Under the pieces are notes generated by a model. It was not told the DNA's origin and made no database searches. It worked only from the letters and a program-made list of their open reading frames with translations. This document shows, one piece after another, positions 22,746-33,886 of a DNA stretch of 64,000 nt. The position numbers and the translations under genes were made by a program. Position 1 is the first letter of the stretch, and the number at the start of each line of letters is the position of its first letter. Source of the DNA: Anaeromyxobacter sp. (GTDB taxonomy: Bacteria > Myxococcota > Myxococcia > Myxococcales > Anaeromyxobacteraceae); assembly GCA_016718565.1 (NCBI GenBank), contig JADKCZ010000018.1, positions 521,001 to 585,000 on the forward strand. The letters run 5' to 3'.

Positions 22746-22761
22746 GCGAATGGTCATTCGC
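22746..22761. promoter_or_regulatory. Palindromic operator overlapping the tetR start codon
   Basis: GCGAATGGTCATTCGC is a perfect 7-bp inverted repeat with a 2-bp centre. It spans the ATG (22750-22752) just downstream of the -10 element. The position fits a self-binding TetR operator that blocks transcription start. Confidence 0.5.
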
Positions 22762-23445
22762 ACCTCCAGCGCGGCCCGCCGAGCCCCCGCCGCCAGCCCG
22801 GCCCGGGCCCGCCAGGAGAGGGCCCGCGAGCACGCGCGCCGCGAGATCCTCCTGGCCGCCGGCGAGGTCTTCGCCCGGCGCGGCTACGCCGCCAGCACCC
22901 TGGCCGACCTGGCCCAGGCCGCCGGCTACGCCGCCCCCTCGCTCTACCGGTACTTCGCCTCCAAGGAGGAGATCTTCCGCAGCCTGATCGGGCTCCTCAA
23001 GGCCGAGCTGGCGGCCACCTTCGACGCCCCGGTGGACCGCTCGCGCCCGGCCGAGGCCCGGCTGGAGGCCCTGCTGGCGCGCCAGATCGAGCTGGGCCGC
23101 AGCCGCCGCCAGGTCTTCGCCTTCCTGATGACCAACCCACCGCAGGAGCTGGCAGGCCACCACCCGCTGGCCGAGTACCGCGTCGGCGCCTCCCTCTACG
23201 AGGGCCAGATGGCCGCCTGGATGGCGCGCCACGTGGACCCGTCCGAGCTGCGCTGCCCCGTCCTCCAGGCCGCCCGCACGCTGGCCGCGGTGGCCCACGC
23301 CTTCCACCACGCCTTCATCCTCGACCCCGCCCCGGGGCTCGAACCCGCCGAGGAGGCGCATCGGGTCGTCGACCTGGCCCTCCACGGCATCGCCGCCACG
23401 CCGGCGGCCGGCCCACGCGCCGGCCGCCGAGGAGCCACCCCATGA
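22750..23445 (+). CDS. TetR/AcrR-family repressor of the RND pump
   Basis: The 231-residue protein has a basic N-terminal tail, then a helix-turn-helix typical of TetR (REILLAAGEVFARRGYAAST...LADLAQAAGYAAPSLYRYFASKEEIF). A C-terminal ligand domain is rich in Ala and Arg. Its stop overlaps the start of the efflux adaptor by four bases (ATGA). The operon order regulator-adaptor-pump suggests repression of the operon relieved by a toxic ligand. The ATG lies inside a palindrome and 9 nt after the -10 box. Confidence 0.92.
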   Translation: MVIRTSSAARRAPAASPARARQERAREHARREILLAAGEVFARRGYAASTLADLAQAAGYAAPSLYRYFASKEEIFRSLIGLLKAELAATFDAPVDRSRPAEARLEALLARQIELGRSRRQVFAFLMTNPPQELAGHHPLAEYRVGASLYEGQMAAWMARHVDPSELRCPVLQAARTLAAVAHAFHHAFILDPAPGLEPAEEAHRVVDLALHGIAATPAAGPRAGRRGATP

Positions 23446-24533
23446 ACCTCACCCGCCTCGCCCTCCTCCTCTCGTCCCTCGGCCTCGGCGTGCTCTCCGG
23501 CTGCGGCCACCAGGCCGACAAGGCCACGCTGCCGGCCGCCGGCAGCGCCGCCCGGGCGGTCCGGATCGGCAAGCCCTCCCTCCGGCTGGAGACCGGCCTG
23601 GCCCGGGCCACCGGCCAGGTGCGCGCCACCCAGGAGGCGGTGCTGGCCGCCAAGGGCTCCGGCCAGATCAAGCGCGTCCGCGTCCAGGTGGGAGACCGGG
23701 TCCACGCCGGCCAGGTGCTGGCCGAGATGGACTCGTCCATGACCGGGATCGCGGTGGAGAACTCCCGGGCCACGGTCCGCCTGGCCGAGGCGGGCCTGGC
23801 GGCCGCCGAGCGCGAGCTGGCGCGCGGCACCGCGCTCGCCGCCGAGCAGGCCCTGCCCGCGTCGGCCTTCGACCGGCTCGAGACCGGCCGCGACCTGGCC
23901 GCCGCCCAGCTCGACCAGGCCCGGGCCGGCCTCAAGGCCGCCGAGCAGCAGCTGGCCGACACCAGCATCGTGGCCCCCTTCGCCGGGGTGGTCACCGCCA
24001 AGTACCGCAACGCCGGCGACTCGGTGACCTCCATGCCGGTCTCGCCCATCGTGGCCCTCTCCGGCGTGGATCACCTGGAGGTCCACCTGGCGGTGCCGGA
24101 GGGCGTCGAGCCCTTCGTGGCCGTCGGCCAGAAGGTCTCCGGCGTCACCACCCCCGGCGGCCAGCGCTTCGAGGCCACGGTGCGGGTCAAGAACGCCGTG
24201 GTGGACCCGGCCAGCCGCACCGTGGAGGTGCTGGTGGACGTGGTGAAGGTGGCAGGCGCCCCGCTCCGGCCGGGCACCCTGGTCAACGTGGACTTCGGCG
24301 GGTTCGGTGACAAGGACGGCCTCTACGTCCCGGCCACCGCGGTGCTGGGCGCCGGCGACGACCGGTACGTCTTCGTCATCGCCGGCGGCAAGGCCGAGCG
24401 GCGCGCCATCCGCGGCACCCAGGTCAACCCGGGCGTGGTGGCGGTGGAGGGTGGCCTCGACGCCGCCACCGCCGTGATCCTCGATCCGGGCACGCTGGCG
24501 GCGGGCGACGCGGTCGCCCCGCTGGCCGACTGA
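23442..24533 (+). CDS. RND efflux periplasmic adaptor (membrane fusion lipoprotein)
   Basis: The 363-residue protein has a lipoprotein signal (LGVLSGC, Cys21). Domain order is as in AcrA-like adaptors: a lipoyl half (EAVLAAKGSGQIKRVRVQVGDRVHAGQVLAEMD), an alpha-helical hairpin (about residues 100-170), the second lipoyl half (DTSIVAPFAGVVTAKYRNAGDSV), a beta-barrel and a membrane-proximal domain (LYVPATAVLGAGDDRYVFVI). It links the inner-membrane pump to an outer-membrane channel. No TolC-like gene is in the cluster, so the channel must be coded elsewhere. Confidence 0.93.
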   Translation: MNLTRLALLLSSLGLGVLSGCGHQADKATLPAAGSAARAVRIGKPSLRLETGLARATGQVRATQEAVLAAKGSGQIKRVRVQVGDRVHAGQVLAEMDSSMTGIAVENSRATVRLAEAGLAAAERELARGTALAAEQALPASAFDRLETGRDLAAAQLDQARAGLKAAEQQLADTSIVAPFAGVVTAKYRNAGDSVTSMPVSPIVALSGVDHLEVHLAVPEGVEPFVAVGQKVSGVTTPGGQRFEATVRVKNAVVDPASRTVEVLVDVVKVAGAPLRPGTLVNVDFGGFGDKDGLYVPATAVLGAGDDRYVFVIAGGKAERRAIRGTQVNPGVVAVEGGLDAATAVILDPGTLAAGDAVAPLAD

Positions 24534-24566
24534 CCGCCCCGCCTCGCGCCCTCCAGGGAGCCGCCC

Positions 24567-27656
<3,090 letters not shown>

Positions 27657-27659
27657 GGG

Positions 27660-28826
27660 CTACTCCAGGTCGATGGTGCGGTACTTGCCCTTGGCGTCGA
27701 GCACCGTCCCCCACAGCCGGTGGGAGGCCTGGTGCTCGCTGGGGCCGAAGCTCAAGGGGGCGCCGATGCCCAGGTCGAGGCCCTGCAGCTGCTCCAGGGC
27801 CTCCACCAGCTTCTCCACGTCCGCCCCCGGGCCGGCCCGCCTGAGCCCCTCGACCAGCAGGGTGGCCATGACGTACCCCTCCAGCGAGAGGAAGTCGGGC
27901 GGCTCGTCGGGCGCCCAGCGCTTGAGCGCCTCGCGGTAGCGCAGGATGGCGGTGGCGCCGGAGGTGGGCAGCGGCACCACCTGGGTGACCACCACGCCGT
28001 CGGCCAGCCCGGGCCCGGCCGCCAGCAGCTCGTCGGCCAGCTCGGTGCTGCCCACCGGCGAGACGTTGGTGAAGATGGGCTCCAGCCCGGCGCCGCGCGC
28101 CTTGGCGATGAAGCGGGCGGCCGCCTTGTAGGTGGCCACCATCACCACCGCCTTCACCCCGCCGTGGCGCTTCAGCGCCTTGACCGCCTCGTCCACGTCG
28201 GCCGAGTTGCGCTTGTAGGTCAGGCGCAGCGCCTGGGCCGGGTCGACCCGGTAGCGGCGCAGCGCCTTCTGCACCCCCTCCAGCCCGGCCTCGCCGAAGC
28301 CGTCCTCCTGGTAGAAGACCGCGATGTCGGCCGGGCGCACCCGCCGCACCTCCACCAGGTACTTCACGGCCGCGATGGTCTCCTCCATGTAGCTGGGCCG
28401 GAAGTTGAAGACGTAGCGGTCGGGCGGCTCCTGGCGCAGCACCCTCGACCCGGAGAGCGTGCCGAAGAGGAGCAGGCGCTGGTCGAGCACCCAGGGGATC
28501 ATCTCGGCGGCCGCCTGCGAGCCGACGTTGCCGAGGTAGCCCATCACCTTGTACTTCTCGCGCAGCGCCTTGACGGCCGCCAGGGCGCGGGCCGGGTCGT
28601 AGCCGTCGTCCATGGCGGCCAGCCGGAGGCGGCGCCCGTGCACCCCGCCGGCCTCGTTGACGGCGGCGAAGGCCACGTCGATGCCCACCTTCATGGAGCG
28701 GCCCAGCTCCTTGGCGGCGCCGGAGAAGGGCGCCGACATGCCGAAGACCAGGTCGTCGGCGGCGGCGGCGTGGAACGGGGCGGCGGCCAGCGCGAGCGCC
28801 GCCGCCAGGCCGAAGGACGTGCGCAT
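27660..28826 (-). CDS. ABC transporter substrate-binding protein, LivK-like (copy 2 of a tandem pair)
   Basis: The 388-residue protein has a cleavable signal peptide (MRTSFGLAAALALAAAPFHAA) and a Peripla_BP_6 fold: LVFGMSAPFSGAAKELGR, EAGGVHGRRLRLAAMDDGYDP, VMGYLGNVGSQAA, VFYQEDGFGEAGLEGV and TNVSPVGSTELADEL. Such proteins bind branched amino acids, amides or small acids. ATG 28826 is preferred over an upstream ATG at 28844 because it begins the signal peptide. It lies 14 bp downstream of a close paralog. No permease or ATPase gene is beside them, so it may feed a remote transporter or act as a sensor. Confidence 0.9.
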   Translation of the reverse strand: MRTSFGLAAALALAAAPFHAAAADDLVFGMSAPFSGAAKELGRSMKVGIDVAFAAVNEAGGVHGRRLRLAAMDDGYDPARALAAVKALREKYKVMGYLGNVGSQAAAEMIPWVLDQRLLLFGTLSGSRVLRQEPPDRYVFNFRPSYMEETIAAVKYLVEVRRVRPADIAVFYQEDGFGEAGLEGVQKALRRYRVDPAQALRLTYKRNSADVDEAVKALKRHGGVKAVVMVATYKAAARFIAKARGAGLEPIFTNVSPVGSTELADELLAAGPGLADGVVVTQVVPLPTSGATAILRYREALKRWAPDEPPDFLSLEGYVMATLLVEGLRRAGPGADVEKLVEALEQLQGLDLGIGAPLSFGPSEHQASHRLWGTVLDAKGKYRTIDLE

Positions 28827-28840
28827 GGGGGTGCCCTCCC

Positions 28841-30148
28841 TCACTCGAGATCCAGCGCCGCGTAGGCGCCGTCGGGCTGGAGCGCCGTGCCCCAGACCTT
28901 GTGCGAGCCCTGGTGCTCCGCCGGCCCGAAGCTGATCTTGGTGCCGATGCCCAGGTCCAGGTCGCGGATCCCCTCCAGCGTCGCCACCAGCTTCTCGGTG
29001 TCGAGGGCCGGGCCGGCGCGCCGCAGCGCCTCCACCAGGATCTCGCCCACCACGAACGACTCCAGGGTCAGGAAGCCGGGCCGCTCACCCAGCGCGTGGC
29101 GCTCCAGCAGCCCGCGGTAGCGGGTCACTGCGGTGGCCCGGGAGGTCGGCAGCGGCACGATCTGCGTCACCACCACCCCCTCGGTGTAGCGCGTGCCGGC
29201 CTGCAGCAGGTCGTCGGCCAGGGCGTTCGAGTCCACCGGCGAGACGTTGGTGAAGGTGAGCGGGCGCTCCACCGCGTCGCGGGCGGCCACGATGAACTGG
29301 GCCGCGGCCTTGTAGGTGGCCACCATCACCACCGCCCGGACGTCGGCGGCCTTGGCCAGGCGGGCCACGGCGTCGGCCACCTCGCTGGAGTTGCGGCGGT
29401 AGGTGAGCGCCAGCAGCTTGGCCGGGTCGCCGCCGGCCCGCTTGAGCTGCTGCTGCACGCCGGCCAGGCCGGCCTGGCCGAAGGGGTCATCCTGGTGGAA
29501 GACCGCGATGGCCGAGGCGGGCAGGCGCAGCACGTCCATCAGGTAGCGCACCGCGGCCGCGGTCTCCTCGGCGTAGCTGGGGCGGAAGTTGAAGACGTAG
29601 CGATCGGGGGGCGTCTTGCGCAGCACCGGCGCGCCGGAGAGGGCTCCCAGGAAGAGCACCTTCTTCTCGGTGACGTAGGGGATGGAGACGCCGGCGGTCA
29701 CCGAGCCCACGTTGCCGACGATGCCGAAGACCTTGCGCTCCTCGACCAGCTCCTTCATCACGCCGAGGGTGCGGTCCGGCTCGTAGCCGTCGTCGAGCGC
29801 CACCAGGCGCAGCTTCCGGCCGTGCACGCCGCCGGCCTCGTTGGCGGCGGCGAAGGCCAGCTCGATGCCGGCCTTCATGCCCCGGCCCAGCTCCTTGTTG
29901 GCGCCGGTGAACGGGGAGGCCATCCCGAAGACGACCTCGGTGGCCGTCACTCCGGCCACGGCCGGCGCGGGGGGCGGGGCCGGCGGTGCGGGGGCGGGCT
30001 CGGTCCGGCTCGAGCAGGAGAGCGCCGCGGTGGTGGTGGCCAGGAGGACGACCAGGCCGAGGAGCGCCGCCCGCCCAGCCTGGACCGCCAGGCGTCCATC
30101 GGTCGGGGGACGGGCCCTGGAGCCTGGATCGGGTCGCTGGTCGGCCAT
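28841..30148 (-). CDS. ABC transporter substrate-binding lipoprotein, LivK-like (copy 1 of a tandem pair)
   Basis: The 435-residue protein has a lipoprotein-type signal (LLATTTAALSC, Cys44) and a Pro/Ala linker (PAPAPPAPPPAPA). Its Peripla_BP_6 domain is collinear with the next gene, with shared blocks such as VVFGMASPFTGANKELGR, EAGGVHGRKLRLVALDDGYEP and DRYVFNFRPSYAEET. The two arose by duplication. The start at 30148 is supported by GGAGGAT about 6 nt upstream. One copy is lipid-anchored and the other soluble, suggesting a division of roles. Confidence 0.9.
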   Translation of the reverse strand: MADQRPDPGSRARPPTDGRLAVQAGRAALLGLVVLLATTTAALSCSSRTEPAPAPPAPPPAPAVAGVTATEVVFGMASPFTGANKELGRGMKAGIELAFAAANEAGGVHGRKLRLVALDDGYEPDRTLGVMKELVEERKVFGIVGNVGSVTAGVSIPYVTEKKVLFLGALSGAPVLRKTPPDRYVFNFRPSYAEETAAAVRYLMDVLRLPASAIAVFHQDDPFGQAGLAGVQQQLKRAGGDPAKLLALTYRRNSSEVADAVARLAKAADVRAVVMVATYKAAAQFIVAARDAVERPLTFTNVSPVDSNALADDLLQAGTRYTEGVVVTQIVPLPTSRATAVTRYRGLLERHALGERPGFLTLESFVVGEILVEALRRAGPALDTEKLVATLEGIRDLDLGIGTKISFGPAEHQGSHKVWGTALQPDGAYAALDLE

Positions 30149-30242
30149 CGGTGATCCTCCTGGCACGCCCCGAGAGACGCAATCCGTGCGCGCAAAACGA
30201 TTCGGGTGGACCAACCCTCAGCGATCTCGGCCCATCGGGTCA

Positions 30243-30256
30243 TTGATCTCGATCAA
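30243..30256. promoter_or_regulatory. FNR/ANR-type binding site
   Basis: TTGATCTCGATCAA is a perfect match to the FNR-family consensus TTGAT-N4-ATCAA. It lies in the divergent region between the ABC protein gene (start 30148) and the YqhA-like gene (start 30324), centred about 74 bases before the latter. A plausible -10 (TACCTT, 30294-30299) lies downstream. Control by oxygen or the redox state is likely. Confidence 0.65.
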
Positions 30257-30323
30257 GTCGTGGGTGGAAACCGACCGGGCGTCGAACGCGTGGTACCTTC
30301 TGGTCCCCCGAGGGAGGGTGCGG

Positions 30324-30869
30324 ATGAAGCAGGTCCTGGATCGCTTCGAGGCGATGCTGTGGAACGTCCGGCTGATGGTGCTGGTGGCGGTGGTCGCCAG
30401 CCTGGCCGGCTCGGCGGCCATGCTCTACATGGCCGCGGTGGACACCGTGACCCTGGTGGGCCACGTGCTCCACTACGCCGGCCCGGGGGCCACCCCGGAG
30501 GTGCAGGCCGCCATGCGGCTCACCGCCATCACCCACGTGGTGGAGATCGTCGACGGATTCCTGCTGGCCGCCTTCCTGGTGATCTTCGGGCTGGGGCTCT
30601 ACGAGCTCTTCATCTCCAAGATCGAAGTGGCCCAGGGCACGGCCTTCGCGGAGTCCATCCTCTACGTGCGCTCGCTCGACGACCTGAAGGGCAAGCTGGC
30701 GCAGGTGGTGCTCATCATGCTGGTGGTGAAGTTCTTCGAGCACGCGGCCGTCGTGCGGCCGTCCACCCCGTACGAGCTGGTGCTCTCCGCCGGCGCGGTG
30801 GCGCTCATCGGGCTGGCCCTCTTCCTGGCCAGCGGCGGCAAGAAGCAGGCGGCGGGCGAGCCGCACTAG
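30324..30869 (+). CDS. YqhA/UPF0114 family inner-membrane protein
   Basis: The 181-residue protein has four hydrophobic helices (about residues 17-40, 72-96, 125-138 and 155-172). Family motifs are WNVRLMVLVAVVASLAGSA, GFLLAAFLVIFGLGLYELFISKIE and SLDDLKGKLAQVVLIMLVVKFFEHA. The function of the family is not established. GGAGGG lies upstream of the ATG. The FNR-type site suggests expression when oxygen is low. Confidence 0.87.
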   Translation: MKQVLDRFEAMLWNVRLMVLVAVVASLAGSAAMLYMAAVDTVTLVGHVLHYAGPGATPEVQAAMRLTAITHVVEIVDGFLLAAFLVIFGLGLYELFISKIEVAQGTAFAESILYVRSLDDLKGKLAQVVLIMLVVKFFEHAAVVRPSTPYELVLSAGAVALIGLALFLASGGKKQAAGEPH

Positions 30870-31025
30870 GACGCCGGCGGCGACGGCAGGGCCCGCCGGG
30901 GGCGCCCGGCCCGCACCGGTCCCCCGCGGCCGGGCGCCGGTCACCGCGGCGCCGCGACCGATCGCCCCCTCCCCCCGGCCGGCCGCTTGCTGCCGCCGGT
31001 GCGGCAGGCGCAGAATCCGCGTTCC

Positions 31026-31772
31026 ATGCCGACCGTCGCCCTCTTCGTGCCCTGCTACGTGGATCAGCTCTACCCGCAGGTGGCCGTGGCCACGCTCCGG
31101 CTGCTGGAGCGCCACGGCTGCCGGGTGGTCTTCCCCCCCGACCAGACCTGCTGCGGCCAGCCCATGGCCAACGCCGGGCAGGCCGCCGACGCGGCGCCGC
31201 TGGCCATCCGCTTCCTCGACACCTTCGCCGGCTACGACCACGTGGTGGCGCCCAGCGGCTCCTGCGTGGCCATGGTGAAGCACCAGTACCCGGGCCTGGC
31301 GCCCGACCACCCCAAGCTGGAGGAGGTGCGCAGCCGCACCTTCGAGCTGTGCGAGTACCTGCACGACGTGCTCGGGGTGCGCCGCGTCGAGGGGCGCTTC
31401 CCGCACGTGGTGGGGCTGCACCGCAGCTGCCACGGGCAGCGCGAGCTCCGGCTGGCCAGCGGCTCGGAGCGGCAGGTGCCCCCGTTCGACAAGGTGAAGA
31501 CGCTGCTCTCCTCCCTCACCGGCATCCAGCTGGTGGAGCCGGCGCGCACCGACGAGTGCTGCGGCTTCGGCGGCACCTTCGCCGCCACCGAGGAGGCGGT
31601 CTCCTGCCTGATGGGGCGCGACCGGCTCGACGAGCACGCCAAGGCCGGGGCCGAGGTGATCACCGGGGTGGACATGAGCTGCCTGATGCACCTGGACGGC
31701 CTGGCGCGCCGCGAGGGGCGCCCGGTGCGCATCCGCCACGTGGCCGAGGTGCTGCTCGGGGAGGCCACATGA
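31026..31772 (+). CDS. lutA: Lactate utilisation protein A ((Fe-S)-binding, CCG domains)
   Basis: The 248-residue protein matches LutA/YkgE. It contains two cysteine-rich CCG modules: FVPCYVDQLYP...DQTCCGQPMANAG and GLHRSCHGQRELRL...TDECCGFGGTFA. These bind a non-cubane or [4Fe-4S] centre as in heterodisulfide reductase subunit B-like proteins. LutABC together oxidise L-lactate to pyruvate, feeding electrons to the quinone pool. The ATG at 31026 begins MPTVALFVPCY, as in relatives. It overlaps lutB by four bases. Confidence 0.94.
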   Translation: MPTVALFVPCYVDQLYPQVAVATLRLLERHGCRVVFPPDQTCCGQPMANAGQAADAAPLAIRFLDTFAGYDHVVAPSGSCVAMVKHQYPGLAPDHPKLEEVRSRTFELCEYLHDVLGVRRVEGRFPHVVGLHRSCHGQRELRLASGSERQVPPFDKVKTLLSSLTGIQLVEPARTDECCGFGGTFAATEEAVSCLMGRDRLDEHAKAGAEVITGVDMSCLMHLDGLARREGRPVRIRHVAEVLLGEAT

Positions 31773-33205
31773 CCGCGCCCGCCACCACCCCCGCCGCGCC
31801 CACCGTCCACCCGGGCGGCCAGCAGTCCGGCCCCTTCCCGGGGCACCCGGCCGCCGCGGCCCGCTTCATCGCCGACGTGGACCGGGCCCACTGGCACGAC
31901 CAGGCGCTCTGGTTCGTGCGCGTCAAGCGCGACCGGGCGGCGGCCCAGCTGCCGGCCTGGGAGCGGCTCCGCGACCTGGCCCAGGCCATCAAGGCCCACG
32001 CCCTCTCCGACCTGGCCCGGTACCTGGAGGAGTTCGAGCGCAACGCCACCGCCCACGGCGCGGTGGTCCACTGGGCCCGCGACGCCGAGGAGCACAACCG
32101 CATCGTCCACCAGCTCCTGGCCGAGCGCGGGGTCACCCGGGTGGTCAAGTCGAAGTCGATGCTCACCGAGGAGTGCGGCCTCAACCCGTACCTGGAGGCG
32201 CGCGGGCTGGAGGTGGTGGACACCGACCTGGGCGAGCGCATCGTGCAGTTCCGCCACGAGCCGCCCAGCCACATCGTGCTGCCGGCCATCCACATCAAGA
32301 AGGAGGAGATCGGCGAGCTCTTCCACGACAAGCTGGGCACCGCGGCCGGCGCCAGCGATCCCAAGTACCTCACCGAGGCGGCCCGCGGCCACCTGCGCGA
32401 GAAGTTCCTGGGGGCCCAGGCCGGCCTCACCGGCGTGAACTTCGCGGTGGCCGACACCGGCGCGGTGGTGGTCTGCACCAACGAGGGGAACGCCGACATG
32501 GGCACGGCGCTGCCGCCGCTGCACATCGCCTGCATGGGGCTGGAGAAGCTGGTGCCGCGCAGCGAGGACCTGGGCGTCTTCCTGCGCCTGCTGGCCCGCA
32601 GCGCCACCGGGCAGCCGGTCACCACCTACGCGACCCACTTCCTCGGCCCCAAGCCGGGCGGCGAGCTGCACATCGTGCTGGTGGACAACGGCCGCAGCGC
32701 CCTCTCGGGCCGCGACCCCTTCCGGCGCGCCCTCTCCTGCATCCGCTGCGGCGCCTGCATGAACACCTGCCCGGTGTTCCGCCGGACGGGCGGCTACAGC
32801 TACGGCACCACCGTGCCGGGCCCCATCGGCTCGGTGCTCGGGCCCACCCAGGGGCCGGGGGCGCACGCCACCCTGCCCTTCGCCTCCACCCTGTGCGGCT
32901 CCTGCGCCGACGTCTGCCCGGTGCGCATCGACCTGCACCACCAGCTGCTGGCCTGGCGCAAGGAGCTGGTGCTGGGCGGGTTCGCCCCGGTGGGCAAGAC
33001 GCTGGCCCTGCGGCTGACCGCCTGGGTCTTCGCCTCGCCCTGGCGCTTCGCCCTGGCCGGGCGGCTGGCCCGCCTGGCGCTGCGGCTCCTGCCGCGGGGG
33101 CTGATGGCCACCCTGTCGGGCGCCTGGGGCAAGCAGCGCGACCTGCCGCCGCCGCCCCCCGAGAGCTTCCGCGACCTCTACCGGAGGACCCATGGCCGCC
33201 CGTGA
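31769..33205 (+). CDS. lutB: Lactate utilisation protein B (Fe-S oxidoreductase)
   Basis: The 478-residue protein has the LutB domain (about residues 60-310, with SKSMLTEECGLNPYLE and TNEGNADMGTALPPLHIA) and two ferredoxin-like clusters, CIRCGACMNTCPV at 324 and CGSCADVCPV at 376. A C-terminal LutB extension ends SFRDLYRRTHGRP. It is the central electron-transfer subunit of the LutABC complex. It overlaps lutA by four bases and lutC by 14 bases, so the three are translated together. Confidence 0.95.
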   Translation: MTAPATTPAAPTVHPGGQQSGPFPGHPAAAARFIADVDRAHWHDQALWFVRVKRDRAAAQLPAWERLRDLAQAIKAHALSDLARYLEEFERNATAHGAVVHWARDAEEHNRIVHQLLAERGVTRVVKSKSMLTEECGLNPYLEARGLEVVDTDLGERIVQFRHEPPSHIVLPAIHIKKEEIGELFHDKLGTAAGASDPKYLTEAARGHLREKFLGAQAGLTGVNFAVADTGAVVVCTNEGNADMGTALPPLHIACMGLEKLVPRSEDLGVFLRLLARSATGQPVTTYATHFLGPKPGGELHIVLVDNGRSALSGRDPFRRALSCIRCGACMNTCPVFRRTGGYSYGTTVPGPIGSVLGPTQGPGAHATLPFASTLCGSCADVCPVRIDLHHQLLAWRKELVLGGFAPVGKTLALRLTAWVFASPWRFALAGRLARLALRLLPRGLMATLSGAWGKQRDLPPPPPESFRDLYRRTHGRP

Positions 33206-33785
33206 CGACATCCTGTCGGCGCTGCGCCGGAACGCCCCGCCCCCGGCGCCACGCCCGGCCCTGGATGGCGTGGCCGCCGTCTTCCCCGACCTGGCGGCCC
33301 GCTTCGCCGAGGCGGTGACCGCGGTGGGCGGGACGCTGCTGCGGGTGGCCGACCTGGCCGGCGCCGACGCCGCGCTGCGGGCCCTGCCCATCCACGCCGG
33401 GGCCCGGCGCATCGCCTCGCTGGTGCCCGGGGTGGGCGCCGCCACCCTGGACGCCGCCGCGGAGAAGGACCCGCACGCCCTGGCCGACCTGGACCTGGTG
33501 GTGCTGCCCGCGGCCCTGGGGGTGGCCGAGAACGGCGCCTGCTGGATCGAGGGGACGGCCCTGCCGCACCACGCGCTGGTGGTCATCCCGGAGCACGTGG
33601 CGGTGGTGGTGGACGCGGCCACCCTGGTGCCCGACCTGCACGCCGCCTACGCGGCGCTCGACCTGCCCGGTCGCCCGCGCTGGGGGCTCTTCCTGGCCGG
33701 CCCGTCCAAGACCGCCGACATCGAGCAGTCGCTGGTGATCGGGGCCCACGGGGCGCGCAGCGCCACGGTGCTGCTGGTGGGCTAG
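33192..33785 (+). CDS. lutC: Lactate utilisation protein C
   Basis: The 197-residue protein has the LUD domain of LutC: LVVLPAALGVAENGACWIEG, HHALVVIPEHVAVVVDAATLVPD and the end FLAGPSKTADIEQSLVIGAHGARS. It works with LutA and LutB in lactate oxidation. The gene starts inside the end of lutB. Confidence 0.94.
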   Translation: MAARDDILSALRRNAPPPAPRPALDGVAAVFPDLAARFAEAVTAVGGTLLRVADLAGADAALRALPIHAGARRIASLVPGVGAATLDAAAEKDPHALADLDLVVLPAALGVAENGACWIEGTALPHHALVVIPEHVAVVVDAATLVPDLHAAYAALDLPGRPRWGLFLAGPSKTADIEQSLVIGAHGARSATVLLVG

Positions 33786-33850
33786 ATCCGCCGCGGGGCC
33801 GGCCTCCTGCCGCCCGCCCCGACCGGCGGGCCCGCGGACGCCGCGTGTCG

Positions 33851-33880
33851 CTGACCGGTCCGCTGGCGCCCTGCTAAGGT
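33851..33880 (+). promoter_or_regulatory. Putative promoter before the chemosensory-type protein
   Basis: CTGACC (33851-33856) and TAAGGT (33875-33880) are 18 bases apart. The -10 ends 6 nt before the ATG at 33887. AAGGTG could also serve as a weak ribosome site, so the promoter call is tentative. Confidence 0.35.
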
Positions 33881-33886
33881 GCCCCG

